Origin: Luidia sarsii
Lineage: Eukaryota > Echinodermata > Asteroidea > Paxillosida > Luidiidae
Length of the DNA stretch: 64,000 nt
Reading direction: 5' to 3'
NCBI GenBank assembly: GCA_949987565.1
Contig: OX465110.1
Location: forward strand, 10,552,363-10,616,362
Positions within the stretch are counted from its first letter, which is position 1. Every line of letters starts with the position of its first letter. A program made the translations under genes and the position numbers. A model generated the notes under the pieces. That model was not told where the DNA came from and did no database searches. It worked only from the letters and a program-made list of their open reading frames with translations. This document shows, piece by piece, positions 1 through 10,700 of this stretch.

Positions 1-1215
1 CCTGAAATCCCGAACTCAATCCTGATTAATAATATCTCTAGTTTCTGTAAAGTTGTAACGCCAGTGAAACCAATACCCCTTGGCCTCAAAAACCCAAGAC
101 TTAAACATATAATGTCCTTCCGAAGACAAGCCCAAGTAATCATTAAGCCTAATTTGACATTACCAGACCACATCACTTTTACCTACTCTGGTGTTAATTA
201 TCGTGTATTCTTGTCAATCATGTCGGTTCGGTGTTTCAACTGTAAGGAATTTGGTCATATCAGTCGTTACTGTAAGAAACCCAAAGACACTGACAAACCA
301 AATGCCCCTATTGATTCCTCTCAGAATTCTGACCGAAACAAATCAGACCCCAAGCACCCACCCAAGAATACGAAAGCCACTATCAACCCCACCAGTGACT
401 CTATGATCCCCCCTCCGGTACCTAAGCCAAGAAGCTCCTCTAGACCAGCGGTAACATCCACCCCGAACCCAAGCTGGGCGGAGGCCAGTGAGAGCCTCGC
501 AAGAGGTAGCCCCACTCCCCAAACAACAACACCTAACGAGCCTTCTAATGCCGCTTCCGAGGGAAGTCCGATGGACACACACAAAAATGTCTGGGGTACT
601 CCTCCGGCTCCTACAAGACTTTTCTCGGAAATAGTCTCCAAGCGAAAGCTCTCCCCCGAAGAATACTCTGAAGAAACACCAACTCTCAGCCCGCTGAAAT
701 CACCCAACCCCCAAAGGAAGCTCCGAAAAAGAATCCCCATTCGAGTTGTGGTCTCCCCGACTACTGCCACAGTCTCCCAACCTCTCGATACGCCCGATGA
801 TGCCCTTCCGACCCCTATGCCACCTCTCTCCTCCACAGTAACTCCTACTGAAAAAAATCCGTCCCCCATTTCTGGCTCAGGATCAATAGCTCTGGTTCCC
901 TCTGTGCCCTCCACTCCCAATCCCTTTGCTCCATCTGACACCGACTCCCCGATTACAGATGAATCCCAAAATCTGTCTGACGGAGAGCATAGTTTTGCAA
1001 ACCTCCCAACACTAACCGGCCCCCTAACTACTTCCCAGCTGAGAACCTTCCTGTGTGAAGTTAAATCCAAAAAAAAGGCCAAGCCAATTGCTCTAAAACA
1101 TACATCTGACCTACCAGGACTCATCCGCCAACTTAGAACCCTTATTAACAACCCTCTGGTACAAATGAAACTGCAGTCAAGAGCAAGAAAACTAATTAAA
1201 AACCTTGAAACCTAA
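1..1215 (+). CDS. LINE copy A ORF1 (nucleic-acid-binding protein), 5' end outside window
   Basis: ORF1 protein of a Tx1/L1-like non-LTR retrotransposon, expected to coat element RNA. The frame is open from base 1, so the start lies outside the window. The visible part aligns with residues about 118 to the end of ORF1 of copy B (6129-7784). A CCHC zinc knuckle, CFNCKEFGHISRYC (C-x2-C-x4-H-x4-C), lies at visible residues 78-91. It is followed by about 250 residues of Ser/Pro/Thr-rich, probably disordered sequence. A WGTPPAPTRLFSE motif and a basic C-terminus (SDLPGLIRQLR...RKLIKNLE) are both shared with copy B. No stop or frameshift is seen. The stop is followed 15 bases later by ORF2. Family assignment rests on the knuckle, the ORF1-ORF2 arrangement and the ORF2 type. 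Confidence 0.85.
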   Translation, partial: PEIPNSILINNISSFCKVVTPVKPIPLGLKNPRLKHIMSFRRQAQVIIKPNLTLPDHITFTYSGVNYRVFLSIMSVRCFNCKEFGHISRYCKKPKDTDKPNAPIDSSQNSDRNKSDPKHPPKNTKATINPTSDSMIPPPVPKPRSSSRPAVTSTPNPSWAEASESLARGSPTPQTTTPNEPSNAASEGSPMDTHKNVWGTPPAPTRLFSEIVSKRKLSPEEYSEETPTLSPLKSPNPQRKLRKRIPIRVVVSPTTATVSQPLDTPDDALPTPMPPLSSTVTPTEKNPSPISGSGSIALVPSVPSTPNPFAPSDTDSPITDESQNLSDGEHSFANLPTLTGPLTTSQLRTFLCEVKSKKKAKPIALKHTSDLPGLIRQLRTLINNPLVQMKLQSRARKLIKNLET

Positions 1216-1230
1216 TTCCGTCTCCCCGTA

Positions 1231-4200
1231 ATGATTTTTTTTTACACTCTGCTCATGGCACTGTCCGTTATCACTCTTAATACTGGAGGATGTGCCAACC
1301 TAACCAAAAATTTAGCCCTTTCTAAATACTTTTCTAACCTATCAACAAACTATGATATTATTCTTCTCCAAGAAACTTACTCTCTTACTGAAAAATATCC
1401 CTGTTGGCGAAACTGGTCTAACTATACCCCTGTTTCTGCACCCGGCTCCACACATGGAAGTGGGGTGACATTTCTAATTAAGAAAAACATCTCTTTATTA
1501 GCCTCCAGTATTGTTGTACCAGGTCACCTTCTGTCTGTTCAAATTAAATCCCAAAACTCTGTTTATAATATCTTCAATTGCCTTATTTCACAAAATGATA
1601 ACTTAGCCATTAGTATATTTGAAAAACTTTTGCCTCTTCTTGACAACGCTTCTACAGATGGAACTTTTAATATCGTCGGAGGTGACCTTAATTGCACTTG
1701 TAATCCCGTTATGGATCGTCTTAATAGGCTGACCGAGCACCGTCCTCGTGTCTCCATGGCTCTTAAAACTTTGCTCTCTAATGCAAACCTGTGTGATGTC
1801 TGGCGTAGATTTTTCCCACTCGAAAAACAGTACACATGGATGCGCATAAAGTCCAATAACGCAGGCGTGTCCAAGGCAAGGCTGGACCATCTCTATGCTC
1901 CGCCTAGTCTAATGCCGTCCATTCGCTCCTGTGGCATCATCCCTTGTTCCCTGTCTGATCACTCGGCTGTCCACCTATCCATTAAACTTCCCTCATCCTT
2001 TCATAGAGGAAGTGCTTATTGGCACTTCAATAATTCCCTTTTAGAGGACAAAAACTATCGAGAAATTATTTGTCTCTTTTGGGAAAACTGGAAATTGGAA
2101 AAAACAAATTTTAACAGCCTGTGTAAGTGGTGGGATCTTGGCAAGGCCCAGATTAAATCCCTCACACAGAAATATAGCTATCATCTTGCAGCAAAAAAGC
2201 GTGCCACATTTCGTCAGTTAAACGCCCAGATTGAAGAACTTCAATCTACGCCAGACATTACACCGGAAATTCAAAAGCTCCTTAAAACCCAAAGACATGA
2301 ATTAAACGTTTTTCTAAGAAATCAAGCCCAAGGCGCTATTGTCCGCTCCCGCTTCAAACACACAAACGAAATTGATACTTGCTCCTCCTTTTTTTTCAAC
2401 CTCGAAAAATCCCACTCTCTCTCAAAAACTCTTTGTAGCACTCGCCTTGCAGACGGTACGGTCAGCGAAGACCCCGACCAAATTAAAATGCATTGCCGGA
2501 CTTTTTACGCCAACCTTTACAGCCGTGTGGAAACGGACAAAAGCGCTTTGAATTCACTATTATGTAACCTTCCCCGGCTTGATCCCTCGGACGCCGAAGA
2601 TCTCGACGCTCCACTAAATATAAAAGAACTAGACTCTGTTGTTAATCAACTTAGCAAAAATAAAACCCCCGGCCTCGATGGCCTTACATCTGAATTCTTT
2701 ACCTCATTCTGGCATATATTTAGAGATGATCTCTTTGATGTTTTGAACTTTGCTATCTCCTCTGGGTCCCTTCCTTATTCCTTTCTGAAAGCAGTGATCA
2801 CCCTCATACCCAAAAAAGGTGATTTAGATGAAATTTCGAACTGGAGGCCTGTCTCCCTTTTAAATACAGACTATAAGATTTTTACTAAACTTCTTGCCAA
2901 CAGAATGAAACTTTACATTGGTAATATTATAAATATAGACCAATCCTACTGCATTCCTGGCCGTACTATTTATGATAACATTAATCTAATCCGTGACGTA
3001 ATTGATTATTGTAATCTAGAAAACCTTCCGCTTGGTATAATAAACCTGGATCAGCAAAAAGCGTTTGACAATGTTGACCATACTTATCTTTTCAATGTTT
3101 TGAGAGCCATGGGGTTTGGGGACAAATTCTCCTTTTTTCTTCGCCTTTTGTATACCGAAGCCGAAAGCCACATAAAAGTTTGCGGCTCCCTGACCGCCCC
3201 TTTTCAGTTTCAACAAGGGATACGTCAGGGCTGCCCGCTCTCCGGGCTGCTGTACACAATTGCTATTGAACCGCTCCTCCACGCTTTCAGGTCAAACTTA
3301 AATGGCACCTCTCTTCTCCTTCCCAATACTCACAGCCTTTGCTCTGTGTCAGCCTATGCAGACGATATCACCGTGTTTGTTACCTCCAATGCAGGCTTTA
3401 AAACTATAAGTAAAGTGTATGATATATTCAGTAAATGTAGCGGTAGTAAGCTAAATTGCAAAAAGTCCAAAGGACTGTGGGTCGGTTCCTGGACCGGGCG
3501 ATCTGACAAACCCCTGGAATTTAATTGGAACAATCTTGGTCTCAATTTTTTGGGTGTTCATCTTGGAAACAGTAAAAAATATATTGAACAAAACTGGATA
3601 ATTTGTAAAGAAAGTCTTTCGAAGATTCTCTCCAGATGGAAATACCTTTGCTATGTTCTATCTTTCAAAGGAAAAGTCATCGTTGCGAACCAAATTGCTG
3701 CTACTAAAGTCTATCACTATCTTGCTGTTCTCCCCTGTTCCGAAAATTTCCTTCGCGAATTTCAAGATTTGCTTGTAAATTTCGTCTGGTCCGGGAAACG
3801 ACACCTCCTTAAAAAGTCCACGCTTTTTCAAACATGCGATAAAGGTGGGCTTGGTCTAGTTTGTCTCCAGGCACGTAGCCTCACTTTTAAATTTAAAACC
3901 CTCCAACGCTTTCTTCAATTTCAACCTCATCCATGCTTTACCTTAATGGAGTTCAACTTTCGTAAATATAACCTCCTTCACCTCGAATATCAAATCTTCA
4001 CTTTAAAACTTGATACTAAACTTATAAGTAGTCTTTCCCCAGTTTACAGGGAAATGATGCGTGCCTGGATGACCATTGGTGCTCGAATTGTTACTCCGTC
4101 TGACTCACTACATCATGTCCTAAATTTGCCCGTTATTTATCCTCCTCTTGTTAATCCCTTGCCCGGTGGTGCGGCTTTCTTTGAGAGACTCCGAGCATGC

Positions 4201-5115
4201 GGAACAAAACTAGTTAAGCACCTCATTGACCCTCACAATGGTACGTGGCGCTCCATGAACGACTTCGGCGCCTCCCTTGGGAGTGCGCGCCCTCCCTCAA
4301 CTCGACTTCTGCAGCAGGACATCACTCGTCTCCATCGTGCTTTGGCCTCCACCTTCCCCGCTCTCTTCAACCACAAAGGACTTCTCCGTCAACTTGATGG
4401 TGACATCCCCTGTCGCCCTCCAACTCCTGGCCACGTACTGCTTAATACTGACACAGATGCTCTTCTTGTACCCTCAAGAGCTCTCTACTGGCTATTCAAC
4501 ACCAACATCAACTTTTTAGCTTCACCGATCGTCACCCCGTGGCACAATAAAGGCTTCTTCCCACCGACCTTCAAGATACCGTGGAAGAACATATACGAAC
4601 TTCCAGCTAATAAAAAAGAAGGGGACGTTCAGTTTAAACTGCTTCATAACGTCTTGCCCTCTCTTCCAGTACTTCACCATCTCAACAACATCATCTCCTC
4701 CAACTGTCTTTGGTGTGGAGAGAAGGGAACAGTCACACACCTTTTTGTTACCTGCAGCGGAATCCAGCCTGCTCTAAACCTCCTGCACACACTTCTTCAT
4801 CGTTTGCTTCCTCTACTTGTCATCGACTTTGATATTTACTGGTCACTTGTTCCGCATGCTCGATCTCGAAACAAGGATTCCGTCCGCCTGGCAAATTTCT
4901 TAATAATTGGCCTAAAATATACAATCTATAACCTCTACCGTACCTGTAATGATTATGACCCTCTTCTCATTTGGACGCACAGGATAAAAAATAGACTTCT
5001 TCTGGAATTCCATTTCCATAAAACAAATAACTCTATCCCTTTTTTCTTAAACAAGTGGGCAATAAACAATACTCTAGTAATGTATGAAAATAACAAACTG
5101 ACATGGTTAATGTGA
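1231..5115 (+). CDS. LINE copy A ORF2: AP endonuclease / reverse transcriptase, intact
   Basis: A 1294-residue polyprotein for target-primed reverse transcription. The N-terminal apurinic-type endonuclease spans about residues 8-250: LNTGGC, the LLQET catalytic Glu, GGDLNC, and SDH at 242-244. A Lys-rich linker follows. The reverse transcriptase spans about 476-745: NKTPGLDG, LIPKKGD, NWRPVSLLNTDYK, NLDQQKAFDNV, QGIRQGCPLSGLLY, and the YADD active site at 709-712. The C-terminal half ends in a zinc motif, CLWCGEKGTVTHLFVTC, at 1159-1175, as in L1/Tx1 elements. No internal stop. ATG 1231 is the first start; MALSVITLN at 1255 is an alternative that keeps the whole endonuclease. Tx1-clade membership is inferred from family knowledge, without a tree. 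Confidence 0.93.
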   Translation: MIFFYTLLMALSVITLNTGGCANLTKNLALSKYFSNLSTNYDIILLQETYSLTEKYPCWRNWSNYTPVSAPGSTHGSGVTFLIKKNISLLASSIVVPGHLLSVQIKSQNSVYNIFNCLISQNDNLAISIFEKLLPLLDNASTDGTFNIVGGDLNCTCNPVMDRLNRLTEHRPRVSMALKTLLSNANLCDVWRRFFPLEKQYTWMRIKSNNAGVSKARLDHLYAPPSLMPSIRSCGIIPCSLSDHSAVHLSIKLPSSFHRGSAYWHFNNSLLEDKNYREIICLFWENWKLEKTNFNSLCKWWDLGKAQIKSLTQKYSYHLAAKKRATFRQLNAQIEELQSTPDITPEIQKLLKTQRHELNVFLRNQAQGAIVRSRFKHTNEIDTCSSFFFNLEKSHSLSKTLCSTRLADGTVSEDPDQIKMHCRTFYANLYSRVETDKSALNSLLCNLPRLDPSDAEDLDAPLNIKELDSVVNQLSKNKTPGLDGLTSEFFTSFWHIFRDDLFDVLNFAISSGSLPYSFLKAVITLIPKKGDLDEISNWRPVSLLNTDYKIFTKLLANRMKLYIGNIINIDQSYCIPGRTIYDNINLIRDVIDYCNLENLPLGIINLDQQKAFDNVDHTYLFNVLRAMGFGDKFSFFLRLLYTEAESHIKVCGSLTAPFQFQQGIRQGCPLSGLLYTIAIEPLLHAFRSNLNGTSLLLPNTHSLCSVSAYADDITVFVTSNAGFKTISKVYDIFSKCSGSKLNCKKSKGLWVGSWTGRSDKPLEFNWNNLGLNFLGVHLGNSKKYIEQNWIICKESLSKILSRWKYLCYVLSFKGKVIVANQIAATKVYHYLAVLPCSENFLREFQDLLVNFVWSGKRHLLKKSTLFQTCDKGGLGLVCLQARSLTFKFKTLQRFLQFQPHPCFTLMEFNFRKYNLLHLEYQIFTLKLDTKLISSLSPVYREMMRAWMTIGARIVTPSDSLHHVLNLPVIYPPLVNPLPGGAAFFERLRACGTKLVKHLIDPHNGTWRSMNDFGASLGSARPPSTRLLQQDITRLHRALASTFPALFNHKGLLRQLDGDIPCRPPTPGHVLLNTDTDALLVPSRALYWLFNTNINFLASPIVTPWHNKGFFPPTFKIPWKNIYELPANKKEGDVQFKLLHNVLPSLPVLHHLNNIISSNCLWCGEKGTVTHLFVTCSGIQPALNLLHTLLHRLLPLLVIDFDIYWSLVPHARSRNKDSVRLANFLIIGLKYTIYNLYRTCNDYDPLLIWTHRIKNRLLLEFHFHKTNNSIPFFLNKWAINNTLVMYENNKLTWLM

Positions 5116-5766
5116 GTCGCAATTCTATTAAACATTTTTTATGTGACTGCTGAACTCTATTTACATTGTTATAGTTGGTGCTTTTGAAAATGAACGTTAC
5201 TATTAATATCGTATATAAATTGAATTTCCCTGGGATTTCTCACCACAAACAGCAGCTCGCGTTAGCGAGACATGGTGGAATGCCTCTGGTTGTGGTGAGA
5301 TACCCTTTCTTTCCACTTAATGTATTAACTTCATGTATAAATATATGGAATGAATCATGACTCTTTTTATAAAATAGTGTAAATACTGCTTTGAAAAAAA
5401 AAAAAAACATTAAAATTAATGTCCTCTATTCTGTAAATGGAAAAATAACCCCCTTATCGTAAAAAACAAGGACTTTTTTCCCATCAAATTGTTGACATGA
5501 AAATCTAGAAAATTGACTGATTGAACTGCTCTGGAACCTTTCCATGAATAGCTGCTCGTGTTAGGAGACATGGCGAATGCCTCTGTTCATGTTTGGATCC
5601 TTGAATGCCTTCCAATGTTTTCTTGTTTTAAATGACGACTTGAATCTCTTTGTTAATTGCATGTAATGTTTTGTAAATATTGTATATATATATACATATA
5701 TCCCAATTTGTTGTACATAGCTTTTCACTGGAACTGAATTAAAGTATCTATGTTGAAAAGTCAAAA
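5116..5766 (+). other. LINE copy A 3' UTR
   Basis: AT-rich sequence between the ORF2 stop and the hexamer microsatellite. It holds a stem-loop at 5256-5269 (CTCGC-GTTA-GCGAG) and a degenerate second version near 5551-5568; both have a counterpart in the 3' UTR of copy B. ATTAAA near 5738 could serve as a poly(A) signal. The element ends in TTGAAAAGTCAAAAGTC directly against the TCTTCC repeat, almost the same terminus as copy B. Confidence 0.75.
5256..5269 (+). other. 3' UTR stem-loop, copy A
   Basis: A 5-bp stem CTCGC/GCGAG closes a GTTA loop. Copy B has the same stem with a TTCG loop, followed in both by GAGACrTGG. Likely an RNA element read by the reverse transcriptase; the function is inference. 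Confidence 0.6.
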
Positions 5767-5913
5767 GTCTTCTTCCTCTTCTTCCTCTTCTTCCTCTTCT
5801 TCCTCTTCTTCCTCTTCTTCCTCTTCTTCCTCTTCTTCCTCTTCTTCCTCTTCTTCCTCTTCTTCCTCTTCTTCCTCTTCTTCCTCTTCTTCCTCTTCTT
5901 CCTCTTCTTCCTC
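5767..5913 (+). repeat. (TCTTCC)n microsatellite between the two LINEs
   Basis: About 24 near-perfect TCTTCC hexamers. The repeat forms both the 3' tail of copy A and the 5' junction of copy B. The poly-Ser, poly-Arg-Gly and similar reading frames across it are artefacts. Confidence 0.95.
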
Positions 5914-6128
5914 TTTGACTCGGACGTGTTTCTTTTCGAGCTCCGGAGTAAGTAAGAAATATTGCTTCCACGACCTTGTATGGTCCTTGATTTCTTTACT
6001 ATTCTATTACTTATAATATCATAGTACTCACTAGACCGAGATCACCCTGTAGGTACGTTTCAATTTCCTGTATTTTCAGGTCATTTTCCTTAGGCTCCTG
6101 TAAGTTTTTCCAACGCTGTGCTGGCCGT
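5914..6128 (+). other. LINE copy B 5' UTR
   Basis: About 215 bases from the end of the hexamer repeat to the ORF1 start, beginning TTTGACTCGGACGTG. It should contain the internal promoter of the element, but no motif is clear enough to name. The abrupt change from pure microsatellite marks the element's 5' end, so copy B appears full length. Confidence 0.65.
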
Positions 6129-7784
6129 ATGGCCAGTCAAGCAAAACAACCCACTCATGGTCACTCGACCGTGAGTGCGGTGTTAAATGGTGCGGCCATT
6201 GTCCCTTGTGACGAACCCTTTGACGATATCACGAGAGAGAATGGCATCGCGTTTAAAGCTGCAAACAATGTCTCTGTCCAGCTCTACGTTGAAGCATGTG
6301 CGAAACAAATACCAGCTAAAGATATAGCTTCTGCCTCACGCATTTCCAATGGACGCGTAGCAATCTACCTTAAAACCAAACAAGCTGTTATTGAGGCTGT
6401 ACAACAAGGTCTCCACTATGACAACTCTTTCGTTGAACTATGCACTCTTTCCAAAGTAACAACTCGGCTAACTCTTTCCAATGTCTATCCCGAAATACCC
6501 AACGCCATACTTAAGAAAGGACTGTCTAGTTTTTGTAAGATAGTGTCACAGATCCAGCCCATACCACTGGGATTCAAAAACAAAGAATTATCCCACATCA
6601 TGCCTTTTCGGCGACATGTTCAGGTTCAAATGAATGACAACATCACACCTCCTGACCATTTGAATATTTCTTTCAAAGGGGTCAACTACCATGTATTTCT
6701 ATCAACTGAATCTGTGCGTTGTTTTAACTGTGGAGAACTCGGCCATATTAGCCGAGCCTGTAAGAAAACCCACCCTGTCCCTGAATCTTCCCCCTCCTCG
6801 AACGACAATCCTCTCAACCCTCCCCCTACCTTCATACACGGAAAGTCTGATCCCAAACAGCCCTCAAACAAATCCAAATCCACTTGTTCTCCAGCTCCCA
6901 ATAGTGGTGGAACCGCATCCGAGACCGAGGTCTCTGTAAATAGTGTGAGACCCACAGTCTCGGCTGGATCCGCTGGCTCATCTACAGTGAGGGTGACCTG
7001 TGCCGGTAGCGCGAGCTCGAGTTCCGCCTCCAATCTAGCTTCTTCTGGAATGGAGAGTGGGGCTTCTTGCTCGGCACCCGCTAGTGTCACTTCTGGAAGC
7101 AAACGTAAAATCTCCCCAGAACCTCAAACAAGAGCCAAACAGACAACATCGACATCCACTTGCGACAACCGGACGACTCCCTCTACTACCCCGAGTGAGA
7201 CGACTTCGTCCAGCTCAATTGGGACTACCTCTCATGGAGACCCCCAGTCTGAAAAACGTAACCAGAGTATCTGGGGCTCCCCACCACCCCCTTCACGTCT
7301 CTTTTCAGAAGTTGCTAAACGAAAAAAACCACCAACCTCCTCTCCAAAAACCCCGAGCAACTCACCCCGCCTTATTTCACTCAAATCTCCCTCCCCCACT
7401 CGAAAAATGACCAGGAAATCTGTTTCTCCAATGCTCATTACAACCCCTACCACCTCCCAAGCCTTGGACACTGAAACCCCAAACCCCTCCACACCTACCT
7501 CTGCAACTGATACAGATTCAACAGTATGGGAAGACTCACAGACAGATGATGATAGCATCAGCTCTGAGGTTTTCCCCACTTCCAAAGGACCACTCAAACC
7601 TGAGGAACTCCTACATTTCTTGACAGTCGTAAAATCTAGCAAAAAACCTGAACATGTCGCCAAAAAATTCACCTCAGACATTCCTGGTCTGGTGGCCCAA
7701 TTAAGACCAATCAAAAACAGCCCTCTGCTCAAACGCAACTTGCAGCAGAGGATTCACAAATTAATTAAAAAACTTGATGCTTAA
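6129..7784 (+). CDS. LINE copy B ORF1 (nucleic-acid-binding protein), complete
   Basis: A 551-residue ORF1 protein. Residues 1-190 form a globular N-terminal part (ending IPLGFKNKELSHIMPFRR... FKGVNYHVFLS) that is shared with the visible part of copy A. The CCHC zinc knuckle CFNCGELGHISRAC is at 198-211. Residues 215-500 are Ser/Thr/Pro-rich and probably disordered, including WGSPPPPSRLFSE, shared with copy A. The basic C-terminus is SDIPGLVAQLR...HKLIKKLD. The ATG at 6129 follows the 215-base leader and no upstream in-frame start competes. The stop TAA is followed only 2 bases later by the ORF2 ATG. Confidence 0.9.
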   Translation: MASQAKQPTHGHSTVSAVLNGAAIVPCDEPFDDITRENGIAFKAANNVSVQLYVEACAKQIPAKDIASASRISNGRVAIYLKTKQAVIEAVQQGLHYDNSFVELCTLSKVTTRLTLSNVYPEIPNAILKKGLSSFCKIVSQIQPIPLGFKNKELSHIMPFRRHVQVQMNDNITPPDHLNISFKGVNYHVFLSTESVRCFNCGELGHISRACKKTHPVPESSPSSNDNPLNPPPTFIHGKSDPKQPSNKSKSTCSPAPNSGGTASETEVSVNSVRPTVSAGSAGSSTVRVTCAGSASSSSASNLASSGMESGASCSAPASVTSGSKRKISPEPQTRAKQTTSTSTCDNRTTPSTTPSETTSSSSIGTTSHGDPQSEKRNQSIWGSPPPPSRLFSEVAKRKKPPTSSPKTPSNSPRLISLKSPSPTRKMTRKSVSPMLITTPTTSQALDTETPNPSTPTSATDTDSTVWEDSQTDDDSISSEVFPTSKGPLKPEELLHFLTVVKSSKKPEHVAKKFTSDIPGLVAQLRPIKNSPLLKRNLQQRIHKLIKKLDA

Positions 7785-7786
7785 TT

Positions 7787-10700
7787 ATGTATTCCATGGA
7801 TTGTATTAAATATATTCTTTTCCTTTCTACAATGACACTGTCGCTGATGACGCTTAATGTGAGGGGTTGCTCCTCTTCTGTTAAAAATGTTTCTATCTAC
7901 ACTTATATCAAAAACTTCTGTCACAGTCCAGATATAATTTTCTTACAGGAGACTTCAAACCTTAACGACAATTTCCCATCTTGGAACTCCTGGCTGAATT
8001 ATACTCCCTTTTGTAACCCAAACCCCTCACGTGGATCAGGAGTTACGACGCTAATTAAAAAAAATATCACAGTTTTAGAAACTTCTTCAATCTATGAAGG
8101 CTTCATTACTTTCTCTAAAATTAATTCAAACAATACTCTGTACTATCTATACAATATCCTCATCCCTCAACAAAACTCTGAAGCTATGAAAGCCATTAAT
8201 AGCTTCATAAGACACAGCAGCTTCATCAGCGACGGTGTCATTTTAGTCGGAGGTGATTTTAACTGTACACTTGATCCCAACTTAGACTGTCTCGGTATGC
8301 CGAATGAGCATCGCCCCCAAATCTCCATGGCTCTCAGGAATGCTTTAAAAAGACTTGCTTTGTGTGATGTCTGGCGCAGACAAAATCCCAATGAAAGAAA
8401 ATACACCTGGTATAGAAACAATCCCTCCAGTCAGTTTGGCGTTTCCAAAGCCAGGCTAGATCGGCTTTACATTCCCAGCTCTTTATTGTCCTCTGCTCAC
8501 TCATGCAATATACTCTCCTGTTCACTGTCAGACCACTCAGCTGTCACTGTTACAATTCAACTTCCCTCCCCCAACTATAAAAGAAGCGCTTACTGGCACT
8601 TTAACAACTCCTTACTCGAGGACATCACCTATAAGGAAATCATTGAAGATTTCTGGACTAGCTGGCAGAAAAAACAAAATGAATTCCCAAACATCTGTGT
8701 ATGGTGGGACTTTGGTAAAACCCAAATTAAAACCCTTACCCAAATGTATTCGTCAAAAATAGCTAGAGAAAAACGACACATCCTCAATAAAATAAATTGA
8801 AATATTGAAAACCTTTTATCTGCGCCAGACTTTAATGAAGAAACAAGTCGCGCTCTGGAAGAGCAGAAACAGCAACTAAATACAATTCTTAATAATGAAG
8901 CTCGGGGTGCTCTTGTCAGAGCCCGCTTTCAACACATTAATGAGGTTGACACTTGTTCTTCATATTTCTTCAATCTTGAAAAAACTCCCTCACTTTCTAA
9001 ATCTATTTCTAGAATCAAACTTCCGTCTGGTATTATTACAGACAACCCCGTCCAAATAAAACAACATATCCGCGACTTCTATCAAAATCTCTATAGTCAA
9101 CCTCAGACTGACAAAAGTGCCCTTAGCCAAATCTTGAATAATATCCCTAGATTAGATCCTCTTGACTCTGAAAACCTAGATATTTCTCTGAACCTTGAGG
9201 AACTCAATGCTGCAGTAAAGCAACTTGGCAAAAACAAAACTCCGGGACTGGATGGTCTCACCTCGAAGTTCTTCCAATTCTTTTGGCCCATCCTACGGGA
9301 TGACTTTCTTTCCGTTCTCTCTCACGCCTGTCGCTCCGGAACTCTTCCTTTTTCCTTCCGTCGAGCTATCATTACACTTATCCCCAAAAAGGGTGACCTC
9401 ACCAACATTGCCAACTGGCGCCCTATATCTCTTCTCAATACTGATTACAAAATCTTTGCCAAGTTGCTTGCTAACCGTTTAAAATTGTGTATTTGTAATG
9501 TCGTTCACCAGGACCAAAGTTACTGTGTTCCTGGTCGGACGATTCATGATAATATTTGCCTGATTAAAAATGTCATCGATTATTCAAATGTTAACAACTC
9601 TCCAATGGCCGTGGTCAACCTTGATCAAAAAAAGGCTTTTGACAATGTTGAGCACGGCTATCTTACCAATACCATGAGAGCCATGGGGTTTGGGGAAACC
9701 TTCATCTCCTATATTAATCTTCTTTACCACGGCGCTGAAAGCCTGATCAAAATATGTGGCTCGCTGACCATACCATTCAAATTCAACAAAGGCATTCGTC
9801 AAGGATGCCCGCTCTCTGGCCTACTTTACTCTATAGCTATCGAACCTTTTCTTCACCAACTCCGTCAAAATCTGAAAAAACACAGCTTTCAACTCCCTGG
9901 TAACGATAATTTTTGCTCAGTTACGGCATACGCGGACGACGTTTCTATTTTTATCACCTCCGACGTTGGTTTTAAAATTGTAAATGATACATACAGTCTT
10001 TTCAGTAAAGCCTCTGCTGCAATTTTAAACACATACAAATCTCAAGGTCTTTGGGTTGGATCGTGGACCGGACGGGTCGACCAACCCCTAAATTTCCAAT
10101 GGAATAATGAAGGTCTCATGTTTCTTGGAGTTCGTCTTGGTAACACTCATGCTTTTCTTCAACAAAACTGGTCTGTCTGCAAACAGAAACTTAGCGATAC
10201 TCTTTCAACATGGAAACGTCTTTCGTCTTCTCTCTCTTTCAAAGGAAAAATCTTAATTGCAAATCAGCTTGCGGCCTCCAAACTGTTTCACTTTCTTGCT
10301 GTCCTGTCTCCCCCTGAAAATATTATCAGCGAACTCCAGGAACTACTGGTCGACTTCGTCTGGTCAGGAAAACGACACTATCTTAAGAAACAAATCCTTT
10401 ATCAAAATCCGGACAAAGGTGGTCTCGGTCTAGTGTGCCTCCAAGCACGCACGTTCGCTTATAGAATGTCTACCATCCAACGTCTCCTCGCTCTCTGCCC
10501 TCACCCTACCTACTTTTTGTTTCATCATTTTCTTCATCGCTACAAAAGACTGAACTTTGACATACAACTTTTCCAAATTGACCTCGATCAGAAATTCTTC
10601 TTCAGTATTCCTCCTTTCTATAGCGATCTTCTGCGTGCTTGGATCTTCTCCGGAGCTCGAATTCAAATACCTCCAGACTCTATCAGCCACGTTATTAACA

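Noticed and set aside
321..1151. 276-codon minus-strand ORF
   Set aside because: Opposite-strand shadow of LINE ORF1; Gly/Val/Ser-rich because ORF1 is Pro/Ser/Thr-rich.
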